From positions 1,116,001-1,180,000 of the forward strand of contig CP095414.1 in the NCBI GenBank assembly GCA_029541985.1: a stretch of DNA of 64,000 nucleotides, read 5' to 3'. The notes beneath the pieces are model-generated. The model was not told the origin of the DNA. It was given only the letters and a program-made list of their open reading frames with translations, and did not search any database. This DNA comes from Bacteroidales bacterium F22 (GTDB taxonomy: Bacteria; Bacteroidota; Bacteroidia; Bacteroidales; Bacteroidaceae). Shown here one piece after another: positions 20,689 to 29,849 of the stretch. Position 1 is the stretch's first letter. The number at the start of each line of letters is the position of its first letter. A program made the position numbers and the translations under genes.

Positions 20689-22446
20689 ATGACAACACTA
20701 TCTAAACTCAAAGCCTATATGACAGGTAGAAAAGCACTGCTTCCACTGTCTTTGGGATTATCTGCACTGAGTGCTTTAATGGGTATGCTACCATACATTC
20801 TAGTGTGGTTTATCATTCGAGAATTCATTTATCATGGAGAAATTGGAGCATCAACAAAAATCCAGACCTATGCGTGGTGGGCAACAGGTTTGGCTATTGG
20901 AAGTATAATATTGTACTTTGTAGCATTAACGGCGTCGCACTTAGCAGCCTTCCGTGCTGAAACCAACATCCGCCGCCAAGCTATGAGAAAGATGGTTAAT
21001 AGCCCACTTGGATTCTTTGACAAGAATTCATCAGGACGAATACGTAGAATAATCGATGACAATGCCAGTATCACTCATACCTTTCTAGCCCATCAGTTAC
21101 CCGATTTGGCCGCGACAATAGTCATGCCAATTACCGCAGCTGTCCTCATATTCATTTTCGATTGGCGACTAGGCCTAGCGTGTCTTATCCCTATCTGTCT
21201 AGCGATGATACTAATGAATTTCATGATGGGTCACAAAGGACGAAAATTCATGCAAATGTATATGAATTCACTTGAAGAGATGAATACCGAAGCCGTGGAG
21301 TATGTACGTGGCATTCCAGTAGTAAAAGTATTCCAGCAGACAGTCTTTTCCTTCAAGAATTTCCACAACAGCATCGTTAGGTATAAAGAGATGGTTATGG
21401 ACTTCACCAATCTATGGCAATATCCGATGTCACTCTACACCGTGCTTATCAATGCCTTCTCCTTTTTCATTGTTCCCACAGCCATCATACTAATCAATCA
21501 TTCCGATAATATAGCACTAATCATATTGAATCTTTTTCTATACGTGCTTATTACACCTATCTTTTCGCAAAGTATTATGCGAAGTATGTATCTAACCCAA
21601 GCCTTTAGACAAGCAAAAGAATCCGTTGACCGTTTGGACGATTTACTGTCTGTAGCCCCACTTCCAGCAGCCAAGAAGTCACTACAGATGATAGATTTCG
21701 ATATTGAATTTAGGAAGACATCCTTTAGTTATCCCGAGGCAAATAAAAAAGCCGTTGACAATATCAGTTTCACTATTCCACAAGGAAAGACCGTAGCATT
21801 AGTTGGAACTTCAGGCGGTGGAAAGACCACGATTGCTCGACTAGTACCTCGTTTTTGGGATGTGACAGACGGCGAAGTCCGAATTGGCGGCATCAACGTA
21901 AAGGAGATAGACAATAAAGAATTGATGAAAAACATATCTTTTGTATTCCAGAATACAAAACTGTTCAAGACCTCGCTACTGGAAAATATAAAATATGGCA
22001 ATCATGAAGCCAGTTTGAAAGAAGTAAATCGTGCAGTAGACATGGCTCAATGTCGTGAAATTATCAACCGCTTGCCCGATGGATTACACACTAAGATTGG
22101 CACAGAAGGGACTTATCTGTCAGGGGGTGAACAACAACGCATTGTATTGGCTCGTGCCATCTTAAAAGATGCTCCTATCATTGTACTCGACGAAGCCACA
22201 GCCTTTACCGATCCCGAGAATGAACATCTCATTCAAAAAGCACTAGGAATTTTGGCGCAAGGCAAGACCGTTTTGATGATTGCTCATCGACTAACTAGTG
22301 TACAAGATGTCGATTCCATTTTAGTGATAAACAACGGACAAATAGCAGAACAAGGGACACATGATGAACTGATTAACCAACAAGGCATCTATACCAACAT
22401 GTGGAACGAATATCAGCAATCAGTGAAATGGACAGTAGGAAAATAA
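20689..22446 (+). CDS. ABC transporter half-subunit (membrane + ATPase), YbtP/IrtA-like
   Basis: This 585-residue protein has six membrane segments in the first 310 residues followed by an ATPase domain: Walker A GTSGGGKTT with Lys379, signature YLSGGEQQR, Walker B IIVLDEATA. The D-loop reads AFTDPENE in place of the usual SALD, a variant I associate with the YbtP/IrtA-type metallophore importers that use an exporter fold. It probably forms a heterodimer with the next gene product, which starts 22 bases downstream. The substrate is unknown: a siderophore-like or other small molecule, imported or exported. It is not an essential lipid flippase by context, since it sits in an operon with a methyltransferase. 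Confidence 0.85.
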   Translation: MTTLSKLKAYMTGRKALLPLSLGLSALSALMGMLPYILVWFIIREFIYHGEIGASTKIQTYAWWATGLAIGSIILYFVALTASHLAAFRAETNIRRQAMRKMVNSPLGFFDKNSSGRIRRIIDDNASITHTFLAHQLPDLAATIVMPITAAVLIFIFDWRLGLACLIPICLAMILMNFMMGHKGRKFMQMYMNSLEEMNTEAVEYVRGIPVVKVFQQTVFSFKNFHNSIVRYKEMVMDFTNLWQYPMSLYTVLINAFSFFIVPTAIILINHSDNIALIILNLFLYVLITPIFSQSIMRSMYLTQAFRQAKESVDRLDDLLSVAPLPAAKKSLQMIDFDIEFRKTSFSYPEANKKAVDNISFTIPQGKTVALVGTSGGGKTTIARLVPRFWDVTDGEVRIGGINVKEIDNKELMKNISFVFQNTKLFKTSLLENIKYGNHEASLKEVNRAVDMAQCREIINRLPDGLHTKIGTEGTYLSGGEQQRIVLARAILKDAPIIVLDEATAFTDPENEHLIQKALGILAQGKTVLMIAHRLTSVQDVDSILVINNGQIAEQGTHDELINQQGIYTNMWNEYQQSVKWTVGK

Positions 22447-22468
22447 AGAATGACAAAAAACACAAATC

Positions 22469-24205
22469 ATGATAACAACAATACAAAAAAAATTCGCCTT
22501 AACTCCAGACGGAGCTAAATCCTTTATAAAAGGAACGTTATATTCCACATTACTCAATATAGCCCTGATGCTCCCAGCAGTCTATTTATTCTATTTCTTG
22601 GAAGAATATCTAAATAAAGCCCTTGACCCTACGCTAAGCATTACCCACGGATTAGGATATTATGCCTTGCTTGGCATCGGATTTATGCTTCTGATGTTCA
22701 TCATAGCAATGATTCAGTACAAAAGTACCTATTCTACAGTTTATGAAGAAAGTGCCAACCGTAGAATCTCATTGGCAGAAAAATTAAGGAAACTACCTCT
22801 AGCTTTTTTTGGTGAAAAGAACCTCTCAGATTTGACATCCACCATAATGAACGACAACACGGATTTGGAGCAAACCTTTTCCCACGCCGTTCCACAGTTA
22901 TTTGCATCCATTTTAAGCATTCTTCTCATTGCAATCGGACTGTTCTTTTATCATTGGCCATTAGCACTAGCCTTGTTTTGGGTCGTACCGTTTGCCATCT
23001 TAATCCTTTTTTTTGCAAAAAAGAGAATAGATAGATCAAATCAAGCAGAATACCAGAGTAAACGAGACGTGAGTGAAAAGATTCAAGAAGGAATAGATGT
23101 CATTCAAGAAATGAAATCTTACAATCAAGAAGAAACTTACCTCACCGAATTCGAAGCAACAGTAGATCGGTATGAGGAACATCTGATCAACGGTGAATTA
23201 TTTACAGGCGCCATGGTCAACAGTGCACAAGGTTTTCTCAAACTAGGGCTTGCAAGTGTGATTATTGTAGGGGCAAGCATGGTAGCATCTGGGAGTGTTA
23301 GTTTGTTCGTTTACCTCATTTTCCTCATGATTTCGGCAAGTATTTATAATCCGATCAACGAAGTATTTTCTCATCTTGCTGCACTGCTGTATCTCAATGT
23401 ACGCATCAATCGGATGAATGAAATGCAAGCAATGCCAATTCAAAAAGGGAAAAAGACAGTACATCTCAAAAGATTCGATATCGAATTTAGCCATGTCGAT
23501 TTTTCTTATGAGAAAAATAAGCGAGTACTTCATGACGTCTCTTTCACAGCAAACCAAGGTGAGATAACTGCTTTAGTAGGCCCTTCAGGAGGCGGAAAAA
23601 GTACAGCTGCAAAACTCGCGGCACGTTTTTGGGACATCGAAAATGGAAAGATTACGTTAGGTGGGCACAACATCGGTGACATAGACCCCGAAGCACTACT
23701 GAAATACTATTCCATTGTCTTTCAAGATGTCGTCTTATTCAATACGACAATCATGGACAACATTCGCATAGGTAGACGCGATGCTTCCGAAGAAGAAATC
23801 AGACACGTCGCTCAGATAGCTCAATGTGATGAATTTATTCGGAACATGCCACAAGGTTACGATACCGTCATCGGAGAAAATGGAGAGACTCTCTCAGGAG
23901 GAGAACGTCAGCGCATATCCATTGCCCGTGCCTTATTGAAAGATGCCCCGATTGTCCTACTCGATGAAGCTACTGCCTCACTAGATGTAGAAAATGAGAC
24001 CAAGATTCAATCAGGAATAGCTGCACTAATAAAAGACAAGACAGTACTTATCATCGCTCACCGCATGCGTACAGTTGCCAATGCTAATAAGATAGTAGTA
24101 CTTGCCGATGGCAATGTTGTTGAAAAAGGAACACCAGACGAATTACAAAAACAAAAAGGGCTCTTTGCTAAGATGATAGAGCGCCAAATAAAATCAAATA
24201 ATTAA
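22469..24205 (+). CDS. ABC transporter half-subunit (membrane + ATPase), YbtQ/IrtB-like
   Basis: This 578-residue partner of the upstream gene has six membrane segments (about residues 20-310) and an ATPase domain with Walker A GPSGGGKST (Lys377), signature LSGGERQR and Walker B IVLLDEATA with a standard ASLD D-loop. The pairing of one variant and one standard D-loop fits a heterodimer with two unequal ATP sites. The gene ends 4 bases before the methyltransferase start, so the three are one transcription unit. The direction of transport cannot be told from sequence. Confidence 0.85.
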   Translation: MITTIQKKFALTPDGAKSFIKGTLYSTLLNIALMLPAVYLFYFLEEYLNKALDPTLSITHGLGYYALLGIGFMLLMFIIAMIQYKSTYSTVYEESANRRISLAEKLRKLPLAFFGEKNLSDLTSTIMNDNTDLEQTFSHAVPQLFASILSILLIAIGLFFYHWPLALALFWVVPFAILILFFAKKRIDRSNQAEYQSKRDVSEKIQEGIDVIQEMKSYNQEETYLTEFEATVDRYEEHLINGELFTGAMVNSAQGFLKLGLASVIIVGASMVASGSVSLFVYLIFLMISASIYNPINEVFSHLAALLYLNVRINRMNEMQAMPIQKGKKTVHLKRFDIEFSHVDFSYEKNKRVLHDVSFTANQGEITALVGPSGGGKSTAAKLAARFWDIENGKITLGGHNIGDIDPEALLKYYSIVFQDVVLFNTTIMDNIRIGRRDASEEEIRHVAQIAQCDEFIRNMPQGYDTVIGENGETLSGGERQRISIARALLKDAPIVLLDEATASLDVENETKIQSGIAALIKDKTVLIIAHRMRTVANANKIVVLADGNVVEKGTPDELQKQKGLFAKMIERQIKSNN

Positions 24206-24209
24206 AAAG

Positions 24210-25262
24210 ATGAACATCCCTACATTAAATTCACACTATAGCAAACTGAACAATTTGTTGTACCTCAGCTACATACCCAAAGTAATCAATGCAGCAATAG
24301 AAATTAAACTTTTTGAGATACTAGCTCAAAAGGACAATCGATTGACCTACTCCAAACACGACTATACGCTCGAAACAATAGTAGAAAAACTAGGAACAGA
24401 AATAGCAATAACCGAAGCATTTCTAAACGTGTTAGAAAAGATTGGATTAGTTTCTCTAGAAAACAACACCTATAGTATGACTCCTCTTGCTAAAGAATAC
24501 TTGGTCCAGTCATCAGAAGCCTGTCAAATAAATAGCATACGACAATTTGATGGCAGCAGAGGACCTTTCGATGAACTCCTCCACGCATTGAAATGGGAAA
24601 CACAAACGTTTGAAGGTAAAATGTGGAATACTAAAGAATCGTCCATCAATATGGAACAAAAGATGAAAGCAGGCACATTGCAAGGGGTCGTTTCATTTAT
24701 AAGAAGTATTCCCGAATTCAACACTTGTACTAAGATGTGCGATTTAGCAGGAAATACCGGTTATTTCTCATATGCATTCTTGCAAGAAAATAAAAAGATG
24801 CAATCACATGTATATGACCTCCCTGAAGTCTGTCAGAATGCTAAAGAATTAAAGCAAGATGAGGAAAATTTCAACCGAGTTACGTACCACGGATTTGATA
24901 TAAAAAGCAATGATGACTTTGGTCAAGGATACGATTTCTTTTTCGTATCTCATTATCTATACGAATACGGAGCAAAAGGTCAACTAGTAGATTTGTTGAA
25001 AAAGATCAGCAAATCGATGAAACCAGGTGGTCTTTTTGTCTCGAATCATATTTGTGACAAAGCAATGGATACACAAAGTGAGTTGACCCTCGCATTAGTT
25101 GAACTTCACACCCGAATAGTAGGCTATCCAACGCATCAACTACCCGAAATGGTATTAATAGAAGCTTTGAGAGAGGCAGGATTTGGTCATTTCAGGATTC
25201 AGCAACCAGATAGTGGTCATGCATTCCCGACAATGGTCTTGGCAGCAATAAAAGAAAGATAA
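24210..25262 (+). CDS. SAM-dependent O-methyltransferase-like protein
   Basis: This 350-residue protein has an N-terminal winged-helix dimerisation region (about 15-105, LFEILAQK, FLNVLEKIGLV) and a Rossmann-type SAM-binding domain. The glycine motif is CDLAGNTGYFSY, where most relatives have D-x-GGGxG, so the loop is altered (A and N replace two glycines). A later FFFVSHYLYEYG stands where plant-like O-methyltransferases carry a catalytic His in a HDW motif; here the surrounding residues differ. It belongs to the acetylserotonin-type/Methyltransf_2 group in broad terms. Co-transcription with two transporter halves suggests it modifies the transported molecule. The substrate is unknown. Confidence 0.75.
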   Translation: MNIPTLNSHYSKLNNLLYLSYIPKVINAAIEIKLFEILAQKDNRLTYSKHDYTLETIVEKLGTEIAITEAFLNVLEKIGLVSLENNTYSMTPLAKEYLVQSSEACQINSIRQFDGSRGPFDELLHALKWETQTFEGKMWNTKESSINMEQKMKAGTLQGVVSFIRSIPEFNTCTKMCDLAGNTGYFSYAFLQENKKMQSHVYDLPEVCQNAKELKQDEENFNRVTYHGFDIKSNDDFGQGYDFFFVSHYLYEYGAKGQLVDLLKKISKSMKPGGLFVSNHICDKAMDTQSELTLALVELHTRIVGYPTHQLPEMVLIEALREAGFGHFRIQQPDSGHAFPTMVLAAIKER

Positions 25263-25361
25263 AACGAGTTTTCTCTTATTTAATATAAAATTACTTTTCA
25301 TATTTACACATTACTATTTTTTAGAGTATCTATTTTCTAATACCTGAAATGCATATATCTT

Positions 25362-25408
25362 TAATTAGTGGTTGAGAAATGAAATTACATTTTCTCAATC
25401 ACTAATTA
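25362..25408 (+). terminator. Strong hairpin after the methyltransferase operon
   Basis: Arms of about 20 bases (TAATTAGTGGTTGAGAAATG and its near-perfect complement) surround a loop of a few bases. It lies 100 bases after the methyltransferase stop and before the cobalamin promoter. It is AT-rich and not followed by a clean T run, so it may act as a terminator or mRNA-stabilising end. I see no gene in 25263-25553. Confidence 0.55.
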
Positions 25409-25489
25409 TTTATTTAAAAAGATCAACGATATGAAATAGAATGGCGAGTATTGATTCTATTACCCCTCGCAAATATCGTATTTTTTCCA

Positions 25490-25519
25490 ATTGTAATTCA
25501 ATCTTTTTATCTATGTTTG
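25490..25519 (+). promoter_or_regulatory. Promoter of cbiA-cobO
   Basis: ATTG at 25490-25493 and TATGTTTG at 25512-25519 match the Bacteroidota consensus with an 18-base spacer. Transcription would start about 25525, which makes the TTG at 25536 an unlikely start and favours the ATG at 25554 for cbiA. No B12 riboswitch is visible between this promoter and the gene. Confidence 0.6.
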
Positions 25520-25553
25520 CAGATGTAAAAAAGTATTGATCATCCAAGAAGAT

Positions 25554-26867
25554 ATGAAACCACAATTTATGATTGCAGCTCCTATGTCTGGTGCTGGAAA
25601 AACGACTATTTGTAGAGGCTTAATGGAATTATTTACCCAAGAGGGGTATAAGGTGCAGCCTTTTAAATGCGGTCCTGATTATATAGATACTAAATATCAT
25701 GAGCAAGCTTGCGGGCGCCCTTCGATTAATTTAGATTCATTCATGACTGAAGAGCCTCATCTACTAGAGCTTTATCAGCACTATTCTGCTCAAGCTGATG
25801 TTTGTATCGTGGAAGGAATGATGGGACTTTACGATGGCTATGATCGTCTAAAGGGGTCTTCTGCCGACATTGCTCGCATCTTACATTTGCCTGTTATCTT
25901 AGTGGTGGATGCACAATCTAGTGCCTATTCTATGGCTGCTTTGATTTATGGTTTTCAGCAGTTCAATAAGGACATTCAGATTAAAGGAATCATTTTTAAT
26001 AAAGTGGGGAGTGAACGTCATGCTCAATTATTGATGGAAGTGTGCCAAGATCTCAACCTATGCTATTTGGGTAGTCTGCATCGACATAATGAGTTAAAAA
26101 TAGAGGATCGCTATTTAGGGCTTGATTTTGCTACCTCTGCTCCTGATGAGTTGGAAGCTTCTGCTACCGTGATTCGAAAGGAGATTGATTGGCAGCAATT
26201 GTTGACGTTAACTGCTTTGCCTGACCCGCTTTTAAACAAGGAGGAGCAAAAGGGGACACAAGTGACTGAACAAAAGCTTCATATAGCTGTGGCTCGCAAT
26301 CAGGAGTCTTTTTCTTTTATTTATGCAGAGCACTTGGTGAGTTTAGAAAGATTGGGGAAAGTGTCTTTTTTTGATCCTGAACGAGAGGCGCATTTACCAG
26401 AGGATATTGATCTCCTTTATTTGCCCGGGGGATATCCTGAAAAGCATGCACAAGTGATTGCTGAAAACAACACGTTAAAAAAAGAAATTTATGCTTATAT
26501 AACACAAGGGGGACGCACGTTAGCTGAATGTGGAGGCATGATTTACCTATCGAAAGCACTTTTAAAAGAGGAGGGTACTTTTCCAATGGTAGGCGTTTTT
26601 CCTTTTGCTATTGATGCGACTTCTGCTGCCAGGAAACTGAGCTTAGGCTATCGCCGATTGAGTTATAATGGATTGCTCTTACGAGGGCATGAATTTCACT
26701 ATACGCAGGTTGCGATGGACGATGCAAAGGAAAGTGCTAAAACAATTACACAAGTTTACAATGCCAAGGGAATAGCTGTGAAGACGCCTATTTACCGATA
26801 TAAAAATACCATAGCTAGTTATACTCACCTTTATTGGGGAGAAATAAACCCTTTTAATTTATTTTGA
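25554..26867 (+). CDS. cbiA: Cobyrinate a,c-diamide synthase
   Basis: The enzyme amidates the a and c side chains of (cobalt-)cobyrinate using glutamine and ATP. The 437-residue protein has an N-terminal dethiobiotin-synthetase-like P-loop domain (APMSGAGKTT, FKCGPDYID, VEGMMGLYDG) and a C-terminal class I glutamine amidotransferase domain with the nucleophile Cys in LAECGGMIYL and a later GHEFHYT. I chose the ATG at 25554 over an in-frame TTG at 25536 because of the promoter position. The adenosyltransferase gene follows after one base. Confidence 0.93.
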   Translation: MKPQFMIAAPMSGAGKTTICRGLMELFTQEGYKVQPFKCGPDYIDTKYHEQACGRPSINLDSFMTEEPHLLELYQHYSAQADVCIVEGMMGLYDGYDRLKGSSADIARILHLPVILVVDAQSSAYSMAALIYGFQQFNKDIQIKGIIFNKVGSERHAQLLMEVCQDLNLCYLGSLHRHNELKIEDRYLGLDFATSAPDELEASATVIRKEIDWQQLLTLTALPDPLLNKEEQKGTQVTEQKLHIAVARNQESFSFIYAEHLVSLERLGKVSFFDPEREAHLPEDIDLLYLPGGYPEKHAQVIAENNTLKKEIYAYITQGGRTLAECGGMIYLSKALLKEEGTFPMVGVFPFAIDATSAARKLSLGYRRLSYNGLLLRGHEFHYTQVAMDDAKESAKTITQVYNAKGIAVKTPIYRYKNTIASYTHLYWGEINPFNLF

Positions 26868-26868
26868 T

Positions 26869-27447
26869 ATGCGACGAATTTATACTAGAACAGGAGATGC
26901 TGGTACCACAGGAATCCACGGAGGAGAAAGAGTGGCAAAAGATGATATCCGAATTGAAGCGAATGGAGAGATAGATGAATTGAATGCTATGATTGGAGTT
27001 ATTCGTTCTTTGCTACCTCTAGAGCATGTGTGGCAATCGCTATTGCACGATTTGCAAAAAGAACTGATGGTCGTCATGAGTCTTGTAGCTACACCTGAAG
27101 CCATCCGCCATAAAAACCCAAATGTCTTATCGAATGAGTTTGTTGCTCGCTTGGAACAAGAAATGGATGAGATGATGGGGAAAATCACAAATAATGGTTA
27201 TTTTACTTTGCCTGGAGGTACGCCTGTGGCTGCTCACTTACAGTTGGCGCGTACCGTGGCTCGACGTGCAGAACGTAGACTTTGGTCCTTGCATAAAACG
27301 GATACATTACCCGCATCCATCTTACAGTTGCTTAACCGGATATCTGATTTGTTTTTCGTGATGGCTCGCATGGAGTTGCAAAGCCAAAAAAGACCTGAGG
27401 AATTTTGGAAGTCTTTTGCTTATAAACGTAAGAGAGCAAAGGAATAA
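26869..27447 (+). CDS. ATP:cob(I)alamin adenosyltransferase, PduO type
   Basis: This 192-residue protein carries the PduO-family N-terminal signature TRTGDAGTTG and the helix with RTVARRAERRLW, both part of the ATP and corrinoid sites. It attaches the 5'-deoxyadenosyl group to cobalt, the step that follows a,c-diamide formation, which fits its place directly after cbiA. The length is normal. The CobA-type and EutT-type enzymes have different folds, so the assignment is firm. Confidence 0.93.
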   Translation: MRRIYTRTGDAGTTGIHGGERVAKDDIRIEANGEIDELNAMIGVIRSLLPLEHVWQSLLHDLQKELMVVMSLVATPEAIRHKNPNVLSNEFVARLEQEMDEMMGKITNNGYFTLPGGTPVAAHLQLARTVARRAERRLWSLHKTDTLPASILQLLNRISDLFFVMARMELQSQKRPEEFWKSFAYKRKRAKE

Positions 27448-27505
27448 ATTGAGGTCTTTTAACAATCAATTCTGAAAGTTCTTTTCTTCATTCAGCAAGA
27501 ATTTC

Positions 27506-27513
27506 TACCTTTG
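27506..27513 (+). promoter_or_regulatory. -7 promoter box ahead of the B12 riboswitch
   Basis: TACCTTTG fits TAnnTTTG and lies just before the riboswitch, so the riboswitch would begin almost at the transcript start. No clear -33 element is visible. Confidence 0.55.
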
Positions 27514-27519
27514 TCGTCG

Positions 27520-27765
27520 ATTTAGGTGATGTAGAATTACATTCTGTATTTTACATAAAAGGGAATCTGGTGAAAATCCAGAACAGTGCCCGCTACTGTA
27601 ATTTCCACTTCTAAAGATATTTTAGAGGAAAATAAAAGTTTAATCTTTAAAACCACTGTTCAGTGAATCACACTGATGGGAAGGTCGCTTTTATTAAGGA
27701 AGAGTCAGGAAACCTGCCTAAGCCAAGCAGATAATTGAATAGTCTCGGGGTCAAGACTATATTTA
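27520..27765 (+). ncRNA. Cobalamin (B12) riboswitch
   Basis: The 338-base gap before the TonB receptor gene holds a full cobalamin aptamer. It shows the GGTGAAAATCCA-type segment followed by CAGTGCCCGCTACTG (about 27569-27600), a peripheral arm, and the conserved B12 box AGTCAGGAAACCTGCC at 27703-27718. Binding of adenosylcobalamin or a related cobamide is expected to lower expression of the downstream receptor and CbiK genes. In Bacteroidota these switches generally act on translation; the segment after the B12 box (27720-27785) would contain the expression platform. Confidence 0.95.
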
Positions 27766-27785
27766 TTCATTTTATTTAATCATTT

Positions 27786-29849
27786 ATGAAGAAAAGGAAA
27801 TTAGTAGTTGCCTTATTAGGAAGTGTGGCTACTTTGGGAGTGATGGCACAAGAAACGTCTCACAAAAAAAAGGATTGGGAAGTAAATCTAAGTCCTGTAG
27901 TTGTCACAGGTACTGGAACGCATCAACGTTTAAAAAACACCCCTGCACCTGTTACTGTAATCACCGCTACAGATATTAACAAAACAGGAATCATTGACTT
28001 TCAACAAGCGGTTACTATGCTCGTTCCTTCTTTATCTTTCTCTGCGAATAGCATGGGTTCACATCTTATGATGAACGGGTTGTCTAACAAGTATGTACTT
28101 ATATTAATCAATGGGCATAAGCTTATTGGAGATGTGGCTAACAACGTCGATCTTTCACAGATTGATTTAAGTCGTGTGAAACGTATTGAGGTACTCAATG
28201 GTGCAGGGTCGTCGCTTTATGGTTCTGACGCCATCGCTGGGGTGATTAATATCATTACCAATGAGCCTAAGAATATTTTCAGAATAAGTTCTTCAAGTCG
28301 TTATGAGGAGTATGGACAGTATACTCAAACGGTGAATGCAGACATTGCGAAAGACAAGTTTGGCTCGTATACGAGTTTTAAACACGATGAAAGCAATGGT
28401 TGGCAAAACAATAACCAGGCATTTTATGTAAATAAAGAGGATGAGATTTCATTAGTTCCTACGGCAGGACAAACATCAACGGGGTATCATTCTAATTTGT
28501 TAGAGCAAAAGTTCACATATTCCCCTACTGAGAAACTTTCTTTTTATGCTAATGGAGGGTATTATTGGAAATTGACCGATCGCCCTGTTGTTGAAGCTGA
28601 CCTTTATGGTAGTTCGAACTACAATTTACATTATGAATCTTACAATGCAGGTGTGGGTGGACGTTACCGCTTCAATAAGAAATCGTCTATTAGTTTCGAT
28701 CTTACCAATGATAATTATAACCAACGTTATAAATATATTCGTGATGCTAAGGGATTTAAAGTGAATGATTATCAAATCATTAAAACGCAACGTTTTAATG
28801 AAGCTCAAACGAAGGCTGTTTTCAGTTTTTATGAGCATAGCCAAACAGTGATAGGGCTTGATTATCGTTCTGAAAGTCTAGATCGCCCTTCTGCCTCAGT
28901 GAACAAATCTGTATATACACTGGCGAGCTATGTGCAACACGAAACTCAATTGGCTAAACATTTCAAAGCGATTGCTGGTGCTCGATTTGATTATCATGAA
29001 ACTGCTAAAGGACGCTTGAGCCCTAAATTAGCCTTGATGTATTCTTCTGGTCCAGTCAACATTAGAGGTACGTATTCTACTGGTTTCCGTTCTCCTGGAC
29101 TCAACGAACTCTACTATTTATTGAATAAAAGTAGTACTCTCACACTGGGAAATACACAGCTTAAACCAGAAATAAGTCAATATGTGTCGCTGAATACCGA
29201 ATTTAACACTCGGTTTCTTAATATCTCAGCTACGGCTTACCTCAACCAAATTGATCACATGATTTCTTATACCAATACGCCTTTTAGTGAATTACCTCAA
29301 ACAGAAGTGAATGCTTTGCTCGAAAAAGCAAGAATGGCAAATATCTCTGAAAGTGAAATTCAAGCATTGTCCAACTTGAAGACGTATATCAATGCTGACC
29401 AAGGGTTAATTAAAGGGGTTGAAATCAATACTTTGGTGAAATTTGGAGGAGGATTTTCGCTTTCTGCTAATTATAATTATGCTTACGCGCGCAATAAGAT
29501 AAATGGGGTGTGGGAAAATGTGGAACGCTCTATTCGTCATACGGAAACAACGGCGGCTAATTACACCCACTATTGGAAGAAATATTATTTAAATGTCAAC
29601 TTGAGTGGTCGTTTCCAGAGTAAACGTTATTATGTTGGGGATATGTATGGTGATGCTCCTGGTTACGGGGTTTGGAACCTTACAACGAAGCATACTTTTA
29701 ATGGTTTCAAACATTTCAATATGGTTTTAGGGATGGGTGTTAAAAATATTTTCAATAAAACAGATGACCGTCCTTATGGCGTGAACTATGCACTATTTTC
29801 TCCTGGAAGGACGATATATACGAGTATAACACTTAAACTATATAAATAA
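27786..29849 (+). CDS. btuB: BtuB-like TonB-dependent corrinoid receptor
   Basis: This 687-residue protein has a signal peptide (cleavage near VMAQE) and a TonB box-like SPVVVTGTG. The plug domain has LINGHKLIGD and VEVLNG-like GAGSSLYGSDAIAGVINIIT, and a 22-strand-type barrel runs to the C-terminal Y-K. The upstream B12 riboswitch makes corrinoid uptake the most likely role. The cbiK gene starts immediately after its stop codon, so the two are coupled. A sirohydrochlorin or metal substrate is possible given that partner. Confidence 0.9.
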   Translation: MKKRKLVVALLGSVATLGVMAQETSHKKKDWEVNLSPVVVTGTGTHQRLKNTPAPVTVITATDINKTGIIDFQQAVTMLVPSLSFSANSMGSHLMMNGLSNKYVLILINGHKLIGDVANNVDLSQIDLSRVKRIEVLNGAGSSLYGSDAIAGVINIITNEPKNIFRISSSSRYEEYGQYTQTVNADIAKDKFGSYTSFKHDESNGWQNNNQAFYVNKEDEISLVPTAGQTSTGYHSNLLEQKFTYSPTEKLSFYANGGYYWKLTDRPVVEADLYGSSNYNLHYESYNAGVGGRYRFNKKSSISFDLTNDNYNQRYKYIRDAKGFKVNDYQIIKTQRFNEAQTKAVFSFYEHSQTVIGLDYRSESLDRPSASVNKSVYTLASYVQHETQLAKHFKAIAGARFDYHETAKGRLSPKLALMYSSGPVNIRGTYSTGFRSPGLNELYYLLNKSSTLTLGNTQLKPEISQYVSLNTEFNTRFLNISATAYLNQIDHMISYTNTPFSELPQTEVNALLEKARMANISESEIQALSNLKTYINADQGLIKGVEINTLVKFGGGFSLSANYNYAYARNKINGVWENVERSIRHTETTAANYTHYWKKYYLNVNLSGRFQSKRYYVGDMYGDAPGYGVWNLTTKHTFNGFKHFNMVLGMGVKNIFNKTDDRPYGVNYALFSPGRTIYTSITLKLYK

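Noticed and set aside
25536-25553. A TTG start for CbiA
   Set aside because: It lies only about 10 bases after the expected transcript start, while the ATG at 25554 fits both leader and family length.
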